Origin: Zantedeschia hybrid cultivar
Lineage: Eukaryota > Streptophyta > Magnoliopsida > Alismatales > Araceae
Assembly: GCA_030544215.1 (NCBI GenBank)
Contig: JARZZO010000011.1
Location: 15,858,001 to 15,922,000 of the forward strand
Length of the DNA: 64,000 nucleotides
Direction of reading: 5' to 3'
The notes beneath the pieces are model-generated. The model had not been told where the DNA came from, made no database searches, and saw only the letters and a list, made by a program, of their open reading frames with translations. Positions 25,233 to 35,401 of this stretch are shown here, in pieces. Position 1 is the first letter of the stretch, and every line of letters begins with the position of its first letter. A program made the translations under genes and the position numbers.

Positions 25233-28200
25233 CATGTATATATATATACATATGTATATATATATATATATATATGTATGTATATATATACATATGTATG
25301 TATGTATATACATATATATGTATGTATATAGTACCAGTTCGGTATTGGTATGGTATCGGCCAGTACGCCTGAAACCGGATCGGTACCGAACCGGTACACG
25401 TGAAACGCCCCCTTAAAAGGGGTGTTTCACTTTCCCCTCTCACAGAAACAAATTTGTGAGAGGGGCTCCTGCGATTTTGAGAGGGGGAGGAGAAGGTACT
25501 GCCGCCCGCTGCTACTGTAGCCCACTGCTGGAGAGGTTTTGGCCTTTTTGGGTGGAAGAAAAACAAAAATAGAAGAAGGTATGATATATATTTTAAATCT
25601 TTAAATTATTTTTGAGTTGTTAACTGTTAGTAGATTATTTACGTTTGTTTTTTTAGCAAAATAGACAACTCCCAATTTTCGATCCTAATTAGTGGTGAAA
25701 AATTAGGGCTTTTGTCCAATTACTTCAATTAAACATTAATTGAAGCCTAATTAATGTTGATTGCATAATTTAGAGTAGGAGCATGTTGTCAATTGCCTTC
25801 ATGGAACCCTATTAGAGAAAAATCCCATATTTGACCCTAATTAGGGTTAAAAATTAGGGCTTTTTCAGAAGGATCTATGGGTTATTATCCATACTAGTAT
25901 ACTCACTTATGTTTTTCATGGGTAAGGAACGTTTGATTTCATTAACATTTATTATTTGTAAATGTTTAGTACATTAGCATAATATTTTTCATGTTTAATT
26001 TGTATCAAAATAGTCATTTAGTATGTGTTATGTGTACTTCTTTGTTTTAATTTACCTTTGTCACACTCAACACATATCTAATTAATTTTTTACATTTTTT
26101 CTTAATTTTTTCTGAATTTTTCTAGCCATTTTTATACCGGTACCAGTACTGGTATTGTCATCCATGCTTAGTGCCATATATAATGTAGGAGGTCTTAAAG
26201 CCATTATGCAAAACTTAACTTTGAGCTTTAAGGGGACCTGTTGATCATAGAGGATCCCAACACACTTCTCAGCTTCAATCAACCTGCCCTGACTCTTTGC
26301 ACGACATCCTCTTGGATCAAAAATTTAAAAGTATTGATAACAATAAAAGTATATTTCATTAAGCAAATCTGTACTTTAAAAATGCCTAAAATGCAATACT
26401 TGCTTCGGTAGTGAGGTGACCACCTTGCCAATTACGCAGTCTGCACCTGCAGTGTGGGAGTCTACTGCCTTGCTCTACCAAGGCAATTTTCAAATCATTG
26501 AGTATAGGGGATCAACTCCTTTCTGAAAGATGTGTACATAATTATGCGGACATGTATTGTTGACGCTTACCGAACCAATTATTCGTCGATTGTTCTTCAA
26601 CTTACTATCTCTCCTCTGATGCAGGCTCTTGGATGCCTTTTGTACAGAATTTGTTACTTTAAGTCTGCATTTGATGGCGAATCAAAGTTGCAGATTTTAA
26701 ATGGAAATTATCGCATCCCAGAGTTGCCCGTGTACAGCTCTTCTGTGACAGAATTGATTAAAGACATGCTTCAAGGGTCTCCAGATGCCAGGCCAGACAT
26801 CACACAGGCAAGGACTTTGCTTGATTGGCCATTCATCTCCATGAATCTAGGTTAGTTCTAGATTGTTGCATATGTGATGATCTTAGATGCAAGAAAGCCT
26901 TCATTTGCCATTACTGATTTTTCAGTCTTTATTTGACAGGTCTGGTTCCGTGTTAATCTGCAATTACCTGAGGATCTGCAGAAGCAGATGCCTGATGGAT
27001 CTTTCTCTGTGGGAATGCCAGACATGCATCCTGGAACTACGAATGTACACAAGGAAGGTGATTACTTTTCCAGATCCATGGAGTCGTTTTTCCTAAAGAC
27101 TTTTGTCAATGTTGATTTGTGGGAGTGTACAACAAATTGCAACCGGATAAACGTACACTAATTCAGTTGGACGTCAAAATCTGTAGGCGTACTGGAATTT
27201 GTCAATTGCTTGAAGCACCATTTCAAGTAATTCGATGGAGATGTTGGACCCAAAGTTGAGCAACTTTTGGGAACATGATTACATGTAGATCCCCAGAGGC
27301 ATGATTTAGTTCATGTCAGATTATTCTGGAAGAAAAAAAAAAGGTGCCAATATCCCCAAAATCATTTCCCATTGTGCCATCCAGATAGCACATGTTCCCG
27401 AACACCAATTAAATTTAGACAAGAAATTTGGAACTTGATTGGGTGACTGCTTTGAATTAAACTTTTTTCTTGGATATGTTGCTTATTCATGTGTTTTATA
27501 CTTTCTGCAAGTCTGCCCGTTATAAGATGCCGTGTAATTCTTTTCTAGAAATTCCAAAGAGGAACCCACCAATGCCTCGAAGGTCTCCTCCGCCCCCACC
27601 TTCATCTAGAGAACAAGTACGAAACATCTCTCCACAAGCTGAAAAGGAAGCCCAACATTCTAGACCTTCTCAGAGTGCTTCAAAGGCGGATGGCAATGGG
27701 GGTCCCTTGGGTGCATTTTGGTCCACCCATCATGCGCAGGACTCACAGGCTTTGGAGGACAAGGGCCCTCTGTTTGATGATGAACCCAGAGCTAAGCACA
27801 GTCAACAGAACCATGGAGGCAGGACTAGTCCTCCGATTGAACACCGTGCTCACTCTGGGCATCCCATCAGAAGATCCCATGGAAACACAAAAAAGCTTGA
27901 TGATGGCCCCAGTGAGGACTTTGAAATCAGATTCGACAAGGATGGCAGTTGTGAGGAAATGAAAGCATCACAATCCTCATTTCCAAACGAGGCATTCAAC
28001 ACATTTGTTGCTGAATTTGATACCAGCAAGCTTAATCCTGGTAACAATAACACCCATGGTAGAAAGCCAAGAGAAGAGCTAGAAGCTGAAGTCGAAAGGC
28101 TGAAGGAACAGTTGAAGCAATCTAACTTGGAGAAGGCCGAAATAACATCAAAGTATGAAAAACTATCAGCCATCTGCCGGTCTCAGCGGCAGGAGATTCA

Positions 28201-28818
28201 GGAACTGAAGCACGCGCTTGCAGCCGCAAACCCGCCACATCCAGACAAAGACGGCTTGAAAGACCAGAACTCTCCTGGAAGCATGCAGTCTTCTACCCTT
28301 GTAAGGCTTCTGCTCCTTTCATGCATCACTGTATATCATTCTTAATATTTGTGTTCCATGTTTTATTCTAATTGCCTGTTTCCCGTAATCCTCCTACTTA
28401 ACAAAAAGATCCTCCTTTTGGTTATCTAACATAGATGCCTTTCTGGACGTCCCAGCATAGGGAAAAGATTGAAGGGTCCGTCTGGGAGCTCCAGCAAGGA
28501 ATGCTTAAGCAGGCTTCTTCATCACCCAGTCCAGATTCAAAGACATGGCAGGCCTTTGCTGAGGAGCCAAAATCACAGCCTGTGGCAAGAACTGGCCATC
28601 CCAAATCAGTCCGAACAGGAAATGGCCATCTGAACAGTAAGCAGGCAAATGTGAACCCATCTAGTGATGCCTGGGGATTCGAACAGGATAACTTTGTTGC
28701 TTTCCCATCGAATCCTCAGATATCCAGGACTAGTGACCGAGGGAGTACCTCCCAAAGACTTCGTAGCAGGGAGGTGAAGGTAGAGACAAGCCAACCCGCC
28801 GGGTGGGCTGGTTTCTAA
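19405..28818 (+). CDS. NAK/AAK1-like serine/threonine protein kinase
   Basis: Coding exons: 19405-19868, 20595-20760, 20870-20920, 26625-26807, 26940-27057, 27549-28300 and 28435-28818, in frame, 705 residues. The N-terminal half is a complete kinase domain: glycine loop AEGGFSCVY (about 34-42), Lys57 in YALK, Glu73 in KKEI, HRDLKAEN (catalytic Asp156), DFG (Asp174), YRAPE (ending at 210) and the ALGCLLYRICY segment typical of the Numb-associated kinase family. The C-terminal half is low complexity, with a proline run at about 334-347 and a coiled coil at about 503-556. In animals this family phosphorylates clathrin-adaptor subunits; the plant role is inferred by homology. Intron 4 uses a GC donor (CACAG|GCAAGG). 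Intron 3 is 5.7 kb and full of repeats. A poly(A) signal follows the stop. All catalytic residues are present, so an active kinase is expected. Confidence 0.92.
20985..22250 (-). mobile_element. Probable LINE 3' remnants in kinase intron 3
   Basis: On the minus strand, segments ending in 'ttaatacaattgtgatatca' then an A-run (about 21065-21120), and a similar one nearby, resemble the 3' ends of 5'-truncated plant LINEs. No reverse-transcriptase frame is left. A foldback element (21371-21957) splits the region. Confidence 0.35.
21371..21957. mobile_element. Foldback element with 'cgagtcg' words
   Basis: The left end 'gatgcatattggatcttatc' and following 'gactcgcacgagtca' are mirrored at the right by 'tcgtacgagtcgatccggtacgatgatacgg'. 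The right half holds several copies of 'gagtcggcacgagt'-type words. No coding capacity. Confidence 0.5.
23095..23260. repeat. GGTACCGATACCG-rich repeat fragment
   Basis: 'ggatggcagtaccggtatcg' followed by alternating 'ggtatcgg' and 'ccgataccg' words. It shares the opening with the elements at 24826 and 55366. Probably a truncated copy. Confidence 0.5.
23570..23760. repeat. GATC/CCGAT-rich palindromic repeat
   Basis: Dense self-complementary words ('ccgatttggatcgggatcgg', 'ccggccgatc') give a GC-rich foldback of about 190 bp within kinase intron 3. A similar, diverged block occurs at 33918-34140. Confidence 0.5.
24826..26168. mobile_element. 1.3-kb GGTACC-type element in kinase intron 3
   Basis: Begins 'catggttggcagtaccggcc' and ends with the complement of 'gcatggatgacaataccagt', an imperfect inverted terminus. 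It contains a large TA/TATG microsatellite, a second GGTACC block at 25330-25400 and a short inverted repeat 'gtgaaacgccccctt/aaaaggggtgtttcac' at about 25400-25429. No transposase frame. The same termini, almost without interior, occur at 55366-55510. Confidence 0.55.
24889..25331. repeat. TA/TATG microsatellite, about 440 bp
   Basis: Continuous runs of 'ta' broken by 'tgta' units at irregular spacing. It opens spurious long frames of Tyr/Ile on both strands; these are not genes. Confidence 0.95.
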
Positions 28819-28934
28819 AGTGATTAATATCTGTGAGTTAATCTTACTTTTCTGTGTTCCTCACTTTCTTGTACTAAGATAAGGAAAACAAAAGTGTTTA
28901 TGTTGAATATATTGTTGGTTCTTGGCTTGTGAAG

Positions 28935-28940
28935 AATAAA
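28935..28940 (+). terminator. Poly(A) signal AATAAA of the kinase gene
   Basis: Canonical AATAAA about 117 nt after the kinase stop codon. Confidence 0.5.
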
Positions 28941-29029
28941 CAGAAAGCAGAAATGGTAATTGGTTTCTTCTTTTTGCAATATCTTTTGGGCAATGGTAAG
29001 TGTGAATCTGATTATTATTCTTCCATGTA

Positions 29030-29160
29030 GAGGTGGTTTGGATTGATGTAAAACATTAAAATCCACTGAAATCTCTGGATTTGATCTCCTTGGGTTGACA
29101 TAAAATATTGAAATCTCTGGATTTGTTTCATTTGGATCGAAGTAAAATATTGACATCTAA
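29030..29160. repeat. Short tandem minisatellite, about 2.5 units
   Basis: Units of roughly 42-57 bp containing 'taaaatattgaaatctctgg' repeat with variation just downstream of the kinase gene. Confidence 0.55.
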
Positions 29161-29199
29161 AATCAGGATTCACCTTTTTATGAAAGTGTCCCTTGTTTT

Positions 29200-31889
29200 G
29201 TTTTTCACCAATCACTAATTTTATCTCTACTGTTTTTGGACTTGGTGATTTCAAAATTAAAAAGTTTGGGGTAAGCAGTTTGGCATTGCTTATACTAGTA
29301 TCCTCTCAAACGTGTCTTAAAAAAGACCAACTGATGTGGCGATCTTCTTATGAATGTGATGAAAAGTGTTGAGACATTGTATTGCAGCATCCATTTAACT
29401 GGAGAGAAATCTTTAAATATCATATTTTAGAAAGTATTATGTCTATGTGGAATAATGCAAACTTCTTAGTGGATGAGCTTTAAAAAAAATCACGTAGACT
29501 GGGAAATTAAAAATATCTCAAGAATGTGTTCGAAGTACTCTTGAAATAAATTATTTGGTATAAAGGTCATACGTTTCTAGTTAAATATAGGAAAAGGATA
29601 GAATGACCCTCGAAGTGCATTTGAGTTAGATGCCCCCTCTCTGAAAACCAACCCTCTCTTGTGAAAAAAATAAAAAAAATATAAATTTATATGTATTTAA
29701 ATAGGCCTATTAAGATTGATCTCATCCTCTGTGTTTTAACTTTTACTGTATAATATTGATGATCAGTCTTAGTCATTTGATCGGATACAATGTTTAAAAA
29801 TGTTAACAAAATATTTAAAAAATAGTCAGATTCGCTCTTAAAGGTTGATCCCTTTGGAGATTTTAGTCTTGATTTAATTGGACGGTTACAGTTAAATTTT
29901 TTGATCCAATAGTTAAAAGTAACTTAGTGGGAACCAACCTATGTGGAGTATTTGAATATTTTTAATCTTTTGATGATTTTTATTTTATTTTTAATCGGGA
30001 AGGGATTATGGGGAGGAGGGGTTAGATATGATATGGGGGTGCGTTATATCCACCCCCTTAAATATAATAGTGTACTTTTGAAAATTAGATGTACTAATGA
30101 AGATTCATAAAATACCATGAAATAAAGGTTTTGAAATCATCGGTTTTAAAATCAGTGAAAATAAAATTCTTGATTTTAGCATTACTAATTTTAGTTCATA
30201 GTGATTTTAAGTTGAAAACTAAAATCAATTAAAAGGAGGGTTTTAAGAATAAATCGGTTTTGAGATATAGTAGTTTACTACATTTCAAATGTAACAAACA
30301 ATGTAAAATGATTTACAGCAAAAGGGAAAATACTATTTTATGACTATTTGGATGGAATTTTCCAACGTACCAAATGACCCCTAAGTCTGTTATTAGTATG
30401 AAACTCTCTTTTGTGAAAAAAATAAGACTACAACTCGATTATCTTTAATTTAACGGATAGTCTTTTGGTTAGTATTTTTGTCATCGAATAGATTACTGTG
30501 TATGAATATAGTTTCTTAATGAGACAGAAATAGATGCAGCTTATCTATAACAAATATCTATGTATAATTAATATCAGCCTTTTGTTTTAAATCCAAAGAT
30601 GGATACCAAGCGATGTGATAAACTTAATCTTAGCTCAAGTTGTACGTTTGTGTCACATGATAGAGTTTCTTCTAGTGTGATTTAAATATATTATTACTAT
30701 ATATTTGTATGAGTTTTTAAATTTTCAGTCCCTCTAATCTATTAAATTTAAGAAAAATTCCCTATAGCTTTTATATTTTTTTAAAGACTTCCTATAATCT
30801 CACTTTTATTTAGAAAAGACTCTTTTATACAGTTTTTCTAAAATATTTCAGAATATTTAAGAATATTTTAAAAAAAATATAGTATTTTCTAAATAAAAGT
30901 GAGACTACGGAGAACTTTGACTAAATACTAAGATTATAAAGAGCTTTTCTTAAGTAAAGTAGACTAGGGGAACTAAAAATTTAAAAAACTTTATTTTTAT
31001 ATGATGATAAATTTAAATTAAGAATGTTTTTATATCTCTCAAAAAAATAGTTACTTTGTCTGTTTAATTTGTACCTTGAATTTAAGTTTTATAAATTCTT
31101 ATTTTACCCAATATTTATGCGTTTGCCATCAATACCCGTTTTACATAGATTGGAAATGCAAACAGATCAAATTCAGTGTGGATCTAAAGTATATCTATGA
31201 CTGAATCTGTTATGCTATTTGTTTTGAAAGGCTATTCGTGTATGTTGAATTAAAAGGATTATCATTTAACTGAGTTATAAACTAATAATCGGGTTGCCTT
31301 TTACCATTTGCATGTGATGCAAATGTTATCTAGAAATCCATTTAAAGCATAAGGAAATGATATTATTCATATCTGACCAATTTATGATGAGGATAAGGTT
31401 ACACCTATTTTATCTGTTCATTTTTTTACTCATCTTTTTTAGCTATTTATAAATGAAATCTCTAAACGTGCACCTGTACAATTACGCCTTATCATCTACA
31501 CCATTCTTTTAACCCCCCACCCTTCATTCATTAGTTTGCAATGTTCATTTTTCTTTGCGTCTCATATTTGACATTTAAATTTACAAGAACTACTTTAAAA
31601 ATTTATATATTTTATATTTTAAAATAAGATTTCTCCATTCCCCTCAAAATGAATATAAGACTAAGCATATATTCACATATAGTATAATACGATAATTTAA
31701 CATATATACATTTTTGATAATTTTAAAAACACATGATGATAAAGGTACACGTATTACTTAAAAAGGATAAGCCATTGTTCGACCTCATATGTATCATTTT
31801 ATTAACAAGCGCGACTGCCGGGCACTATCACGTGATCAGACGACGCAGGGGGGGGGATTTCGTCATTGATGGCTCTTTTATGGTTGGTT
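29200..31889. other. Gene-free AT-rich stretch
   Basis: No exon or RNA gene recognised. A partial MITE of the TTTGGTGTA family ends at about 30385 ('ttccaacgtaccaaatgacc'). The rest is AT-rich without repeats that I can delimit. Confidence 0.4.
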
Positions 31890-31898
31890 TTTAAAATT

Positions 31899-32318
31899 GA
31901 GTAATATTTGCTGCACAGTCAAGTTGTGCAGCAACACCGGTTACATTGCATAATTCTTTGTGGTTGGACCACGTGATTAACTTAACCAATTAGACGAACT
32001 GATATGGTCACTCTCATAATATTTGAATTGACAAATATCGTTTTCGATTGACAAATATATATTACGTTTGATAAATATAATTTTCATTGACAAATAGAGA
32101 TTTCAATTAACAAATATAATTTTTGATTGATATTTGTCAATTAAAAATTGTATTTGTCAATAAAAATATCTATTTGTCAATCATAATATGTATTTGTTAA
32201 TCTAAAATGATATTTGTCCATCTAGAAGTAAAAATGTCAATTCGTTCAATTGACTAAAATAATTACCTGATCCGTCCACAGAAACTTGTGCTGGACTTGC
32301 TCTGATTGTATATAACTC
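31899..32318 (+). mobile_element. Mutator-like MITE with ACAAATA arrays, copy 3
   Basis: Begins GAGTAATATTTGCTGCAC and ends TATATAACTC. A perfect 9-bp duplication TTTAAAATT flanks it (31890-31898 and 32319-32327). The centre is an array: about six 'tgacaaata' type motifs in one orientation, then about six 'tatttgtca' in the other, forming a long stem. Arm sequence differs from copies 1 and 2. It ends about 130 bp upstream of the KH/CCCH gene's TATA box. Confidence 0.8.
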
Positions 32319-32444
32319 TTTAAAATTAGGCCTTTTCGACTTTGCCGCTCCCCTCCCGCCCGCCACAACCAAAGGTTGCCAGTTAGCACGGGCTCCAACC
32401 TCTGGACTTAACCCGATTTAAACCCTCGCCTCAGATCCCGTTCG

Positions 32445-32452
32445 TATAAATA
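32445..32452 (+). promoter_or_regulatory. TATA box of the KH/CCCH gene
   Basis: TATAAATA about 190 bp upstream of the start codon, followed about 30 nt later by a CT-rich initiator region ('tttctctctcttctc'). Confidence 0.65.
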
Positions 32453-32635
32453 TCTTCTGGCGTTCCCTTTTGTTTTCTCTCTCTTCTCACGAGCTCCGCC
32501 CCCTCCCCCACTCCCCCCTCCAAAACCCTAGCTAGGGTTTTGGCCCCCCTCCGGCCCGATCCCGTTCTCGACTTCGAGTGTTCACCGTCTGGGAGTATCT
32601 TTAGCCTCGCCTCTGGTTCTTATCTGGTTGCCTCC

Positions 32636-35341
32636 ATGGACGCCGTCGGAGCTGCTCGCAAGAGGGGGAGGGCGGCGGATTTGGCCGCCAATGGCACGGC
32701 CGCGGTTGGCGGAGCGAAGAAGCTCAGAGGTATGCTGCTGTGGTTTTCTACATGCGGGCTATGTTCTTGCCTGTCTAAGTTTCTGTTTATTTTGTGATGT
32801 GTTTTTTCTTACCATTGCTGTCACTTGTCAGTAATGTGGTTGGTGGTTAAAGATTCTTGGTATCTTTACTTAATCGTGTGTAGTTTTTTCTTTTGTTCAT
32901 GTACAAAGATTAGTAGTTGCATTGCATGTGATTGATCGCAGGATGTTTATTTTTTTATTATTTGACTGTGTTACGTGTCTTGGATTGCGGAAAGTTTTCC
33001 TTTCTTGAAGTGGCCTCCACGGTGAAAGAACTAGTAAAATCGAAGGTGAAGAAGCTTGTATGCTGTAGCAAAGTGTTTGCAATAATTATAGGACAATTTA
33101 ATAGATACATTGGAATAATCGGGTCCTATTCTACTTACAACAAATGATTATGCCAACATGCTGTGCCAAAGTGTTTGGAATAATTATAAGACAAGTTAAT
33201 AGATACATTGGAATAATCGGGTCCTATTCCACTTGCAACAAATGATTATGCCAACATGGTATTGGAGCCTATGGATTATATTATATTCTGCGACCACGCT
33301 CCCTGCTTTTGGTTGTCTAGGCGATGCACTAGCTTGGCGTACGGTGCAGGGATGTGCTGGAACAGTCTCATATTGGTAAAGGGATAAAAAAATGTGCTAC
33401 TCCACAAGCTAGCCAATAATTCTGGAGTTGGGCGACCCAATAATTCAATACAGTACTCTCACTGTAAAGAGGATTAATTAATGACATCGTAATGTTTGGC
33501 TATCTCTATATTCTTGAACATTGCCCAATACATATATAAGGTTTTAGTAGTGTGGCGAGCTTTCTGAGATTATGAATCACACTAGCAATCTAGAGAAACC
33601 AGTTGTAATAGAGTGATGAATAAAATGGAGTTTCAAGTTGTTAAAATGTGGCATTTGAAACTGAAAACAGATGGTCAAGATGTATATCTTCATCTTCTTG
33701 TGTATGTTTTGTTTATTATTGCTGCTTATTTTCCCAGCATTTCTTTTGTTTTTAACTTTAAAGAAGGATTGAAGAAAGAGAACCAGTTATTTATATTTGG
33801 GAAGATTACATGTGTGCCCCCCAAATTCTTTCTATTCTACTGTATGTTCATGTATTATTTACATTGTCATGTATGCTCTCATTATAAGCAATGTGCTTTC
33901 AGTCAAGGTAGGAAGAATCGGGGATCGTGCATGGATCGGCCGATCTGATCCAGACCGGTCCCCCATTTATCTTGCCAATTATTTTTAAAAAATGGTCTGT
34001 TCTTGGATAGATCCCGATCGATATTGGACCGATCCTGTCCGATCCGGACTGATCCCTGCTGATCCCGACCGATCTCGGCCCAGACCATTGGATCGGGGCA
34101 CAGGATCAGATCGGTTCAGGTCAAAACCGGTCGGATTGGCTGATCCTGCCTTCCATTCTTTTAATTATATCCCTCCGGCTTTATTACCATCAGAACTAAG
34201 TGAATATTCCAGTGACAATTTTAGTGAGGTGGAAAATATATGATTTTGAGAGCAGGCAGGACAATATGAGAGGTTTTTTCTGTGTATACGTGAAATCATT
34301 TAAGTTATGTGAGGAGGTTAAACGAGGGCAGGTTAGCCATTTTTCTTTATTAACCCATCAAAGGTTAGGGTCAACAATTGACAAATGATGGTAGGGGTAT
34401 AAGTTATGGAATATGATTTATCATGGGAGTATAAATTATGGAACATAATTTATTATGGAATATGATTTATCATGGGGGCATACATGACTATAAAAAATTC
34501 TGGGCATATAGCAAACAATGATACATTTTGGAGGTATATATATACAATCACTTTTCTTATTTGATGTATCTCTAGCAATGGTTTTCTCTTTGCAACTTTT
34601 CTTCTCTTTTATGTTTCCTTTTGTCTAAAATTCTAATTAAAAGGTTCTGAGCGACGCACTTTACTGTATGTAAGTAACAACTAACAACTGCTATATTTCA
34701 ATAATATGAGATGATCTATCCTTTTCTTGATTTTAAGGCTTCTGTGATCTCTTGATTGATGTTAGACTTTTTGGTGTACAATAGAATTAAGTTATTCCTG
34801 TTAATAATGCAAAAGGATGAATGCAACTGATTGATGCTTCTTTTCGGTTTCAAGATTAATAACTTGCTGAAATTTAACTGCGAAGAATAATTAATGTTAT
34901 GCAACAGAAACGGACTCTTTCCAATCTGGTATAGGAAGCAAATCGAAGCCATGCACCAAGTTTTTCAGGTTCTAATCTTAACTTAAGATAAATACTGCAA
35001 ATTTAACTTTTATCTTTCCTGTAGTGGAAAAATTTTATTATCTGTTCTTCAATCAGTGTAATATTGTCAGAGCTAATGAATTCATCATCTAAGTTGTGAT
35101 ACAGGTTCTTGTGCATTAACGAATGTTAACAAGATTTTGTTGGCTAATCGTGATTCATGGAGGAACTTCGGACAATTAAGACTTGTGAAGCAAATATGTA
35201 ATTCAAAGGGAGTAATATTGATGCAATGGAAAATGCTGCTAATTCAACTTTTGCATCAGTCTTCAGTTGGATATGATAATTGTTGTACATTCCACTTTTG
35301 AATCAGTTCGTTTGCGCCATTATATATATATATAGATAGAT

Positions 35342-35401
<60 letters not shown>

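Noticed and set aside
24710..25566. Long open frames rich in Tyr and Ile on both strands
   Set aside because: They are translations of the TA/TATG microsatellite; several frames on both strands are equally open.
26401..26480. tRNA-like text upstream of kinase exon 4
   Set aside because: No cloverleaf or paired A and B boxes with the right spacing could be drawn.
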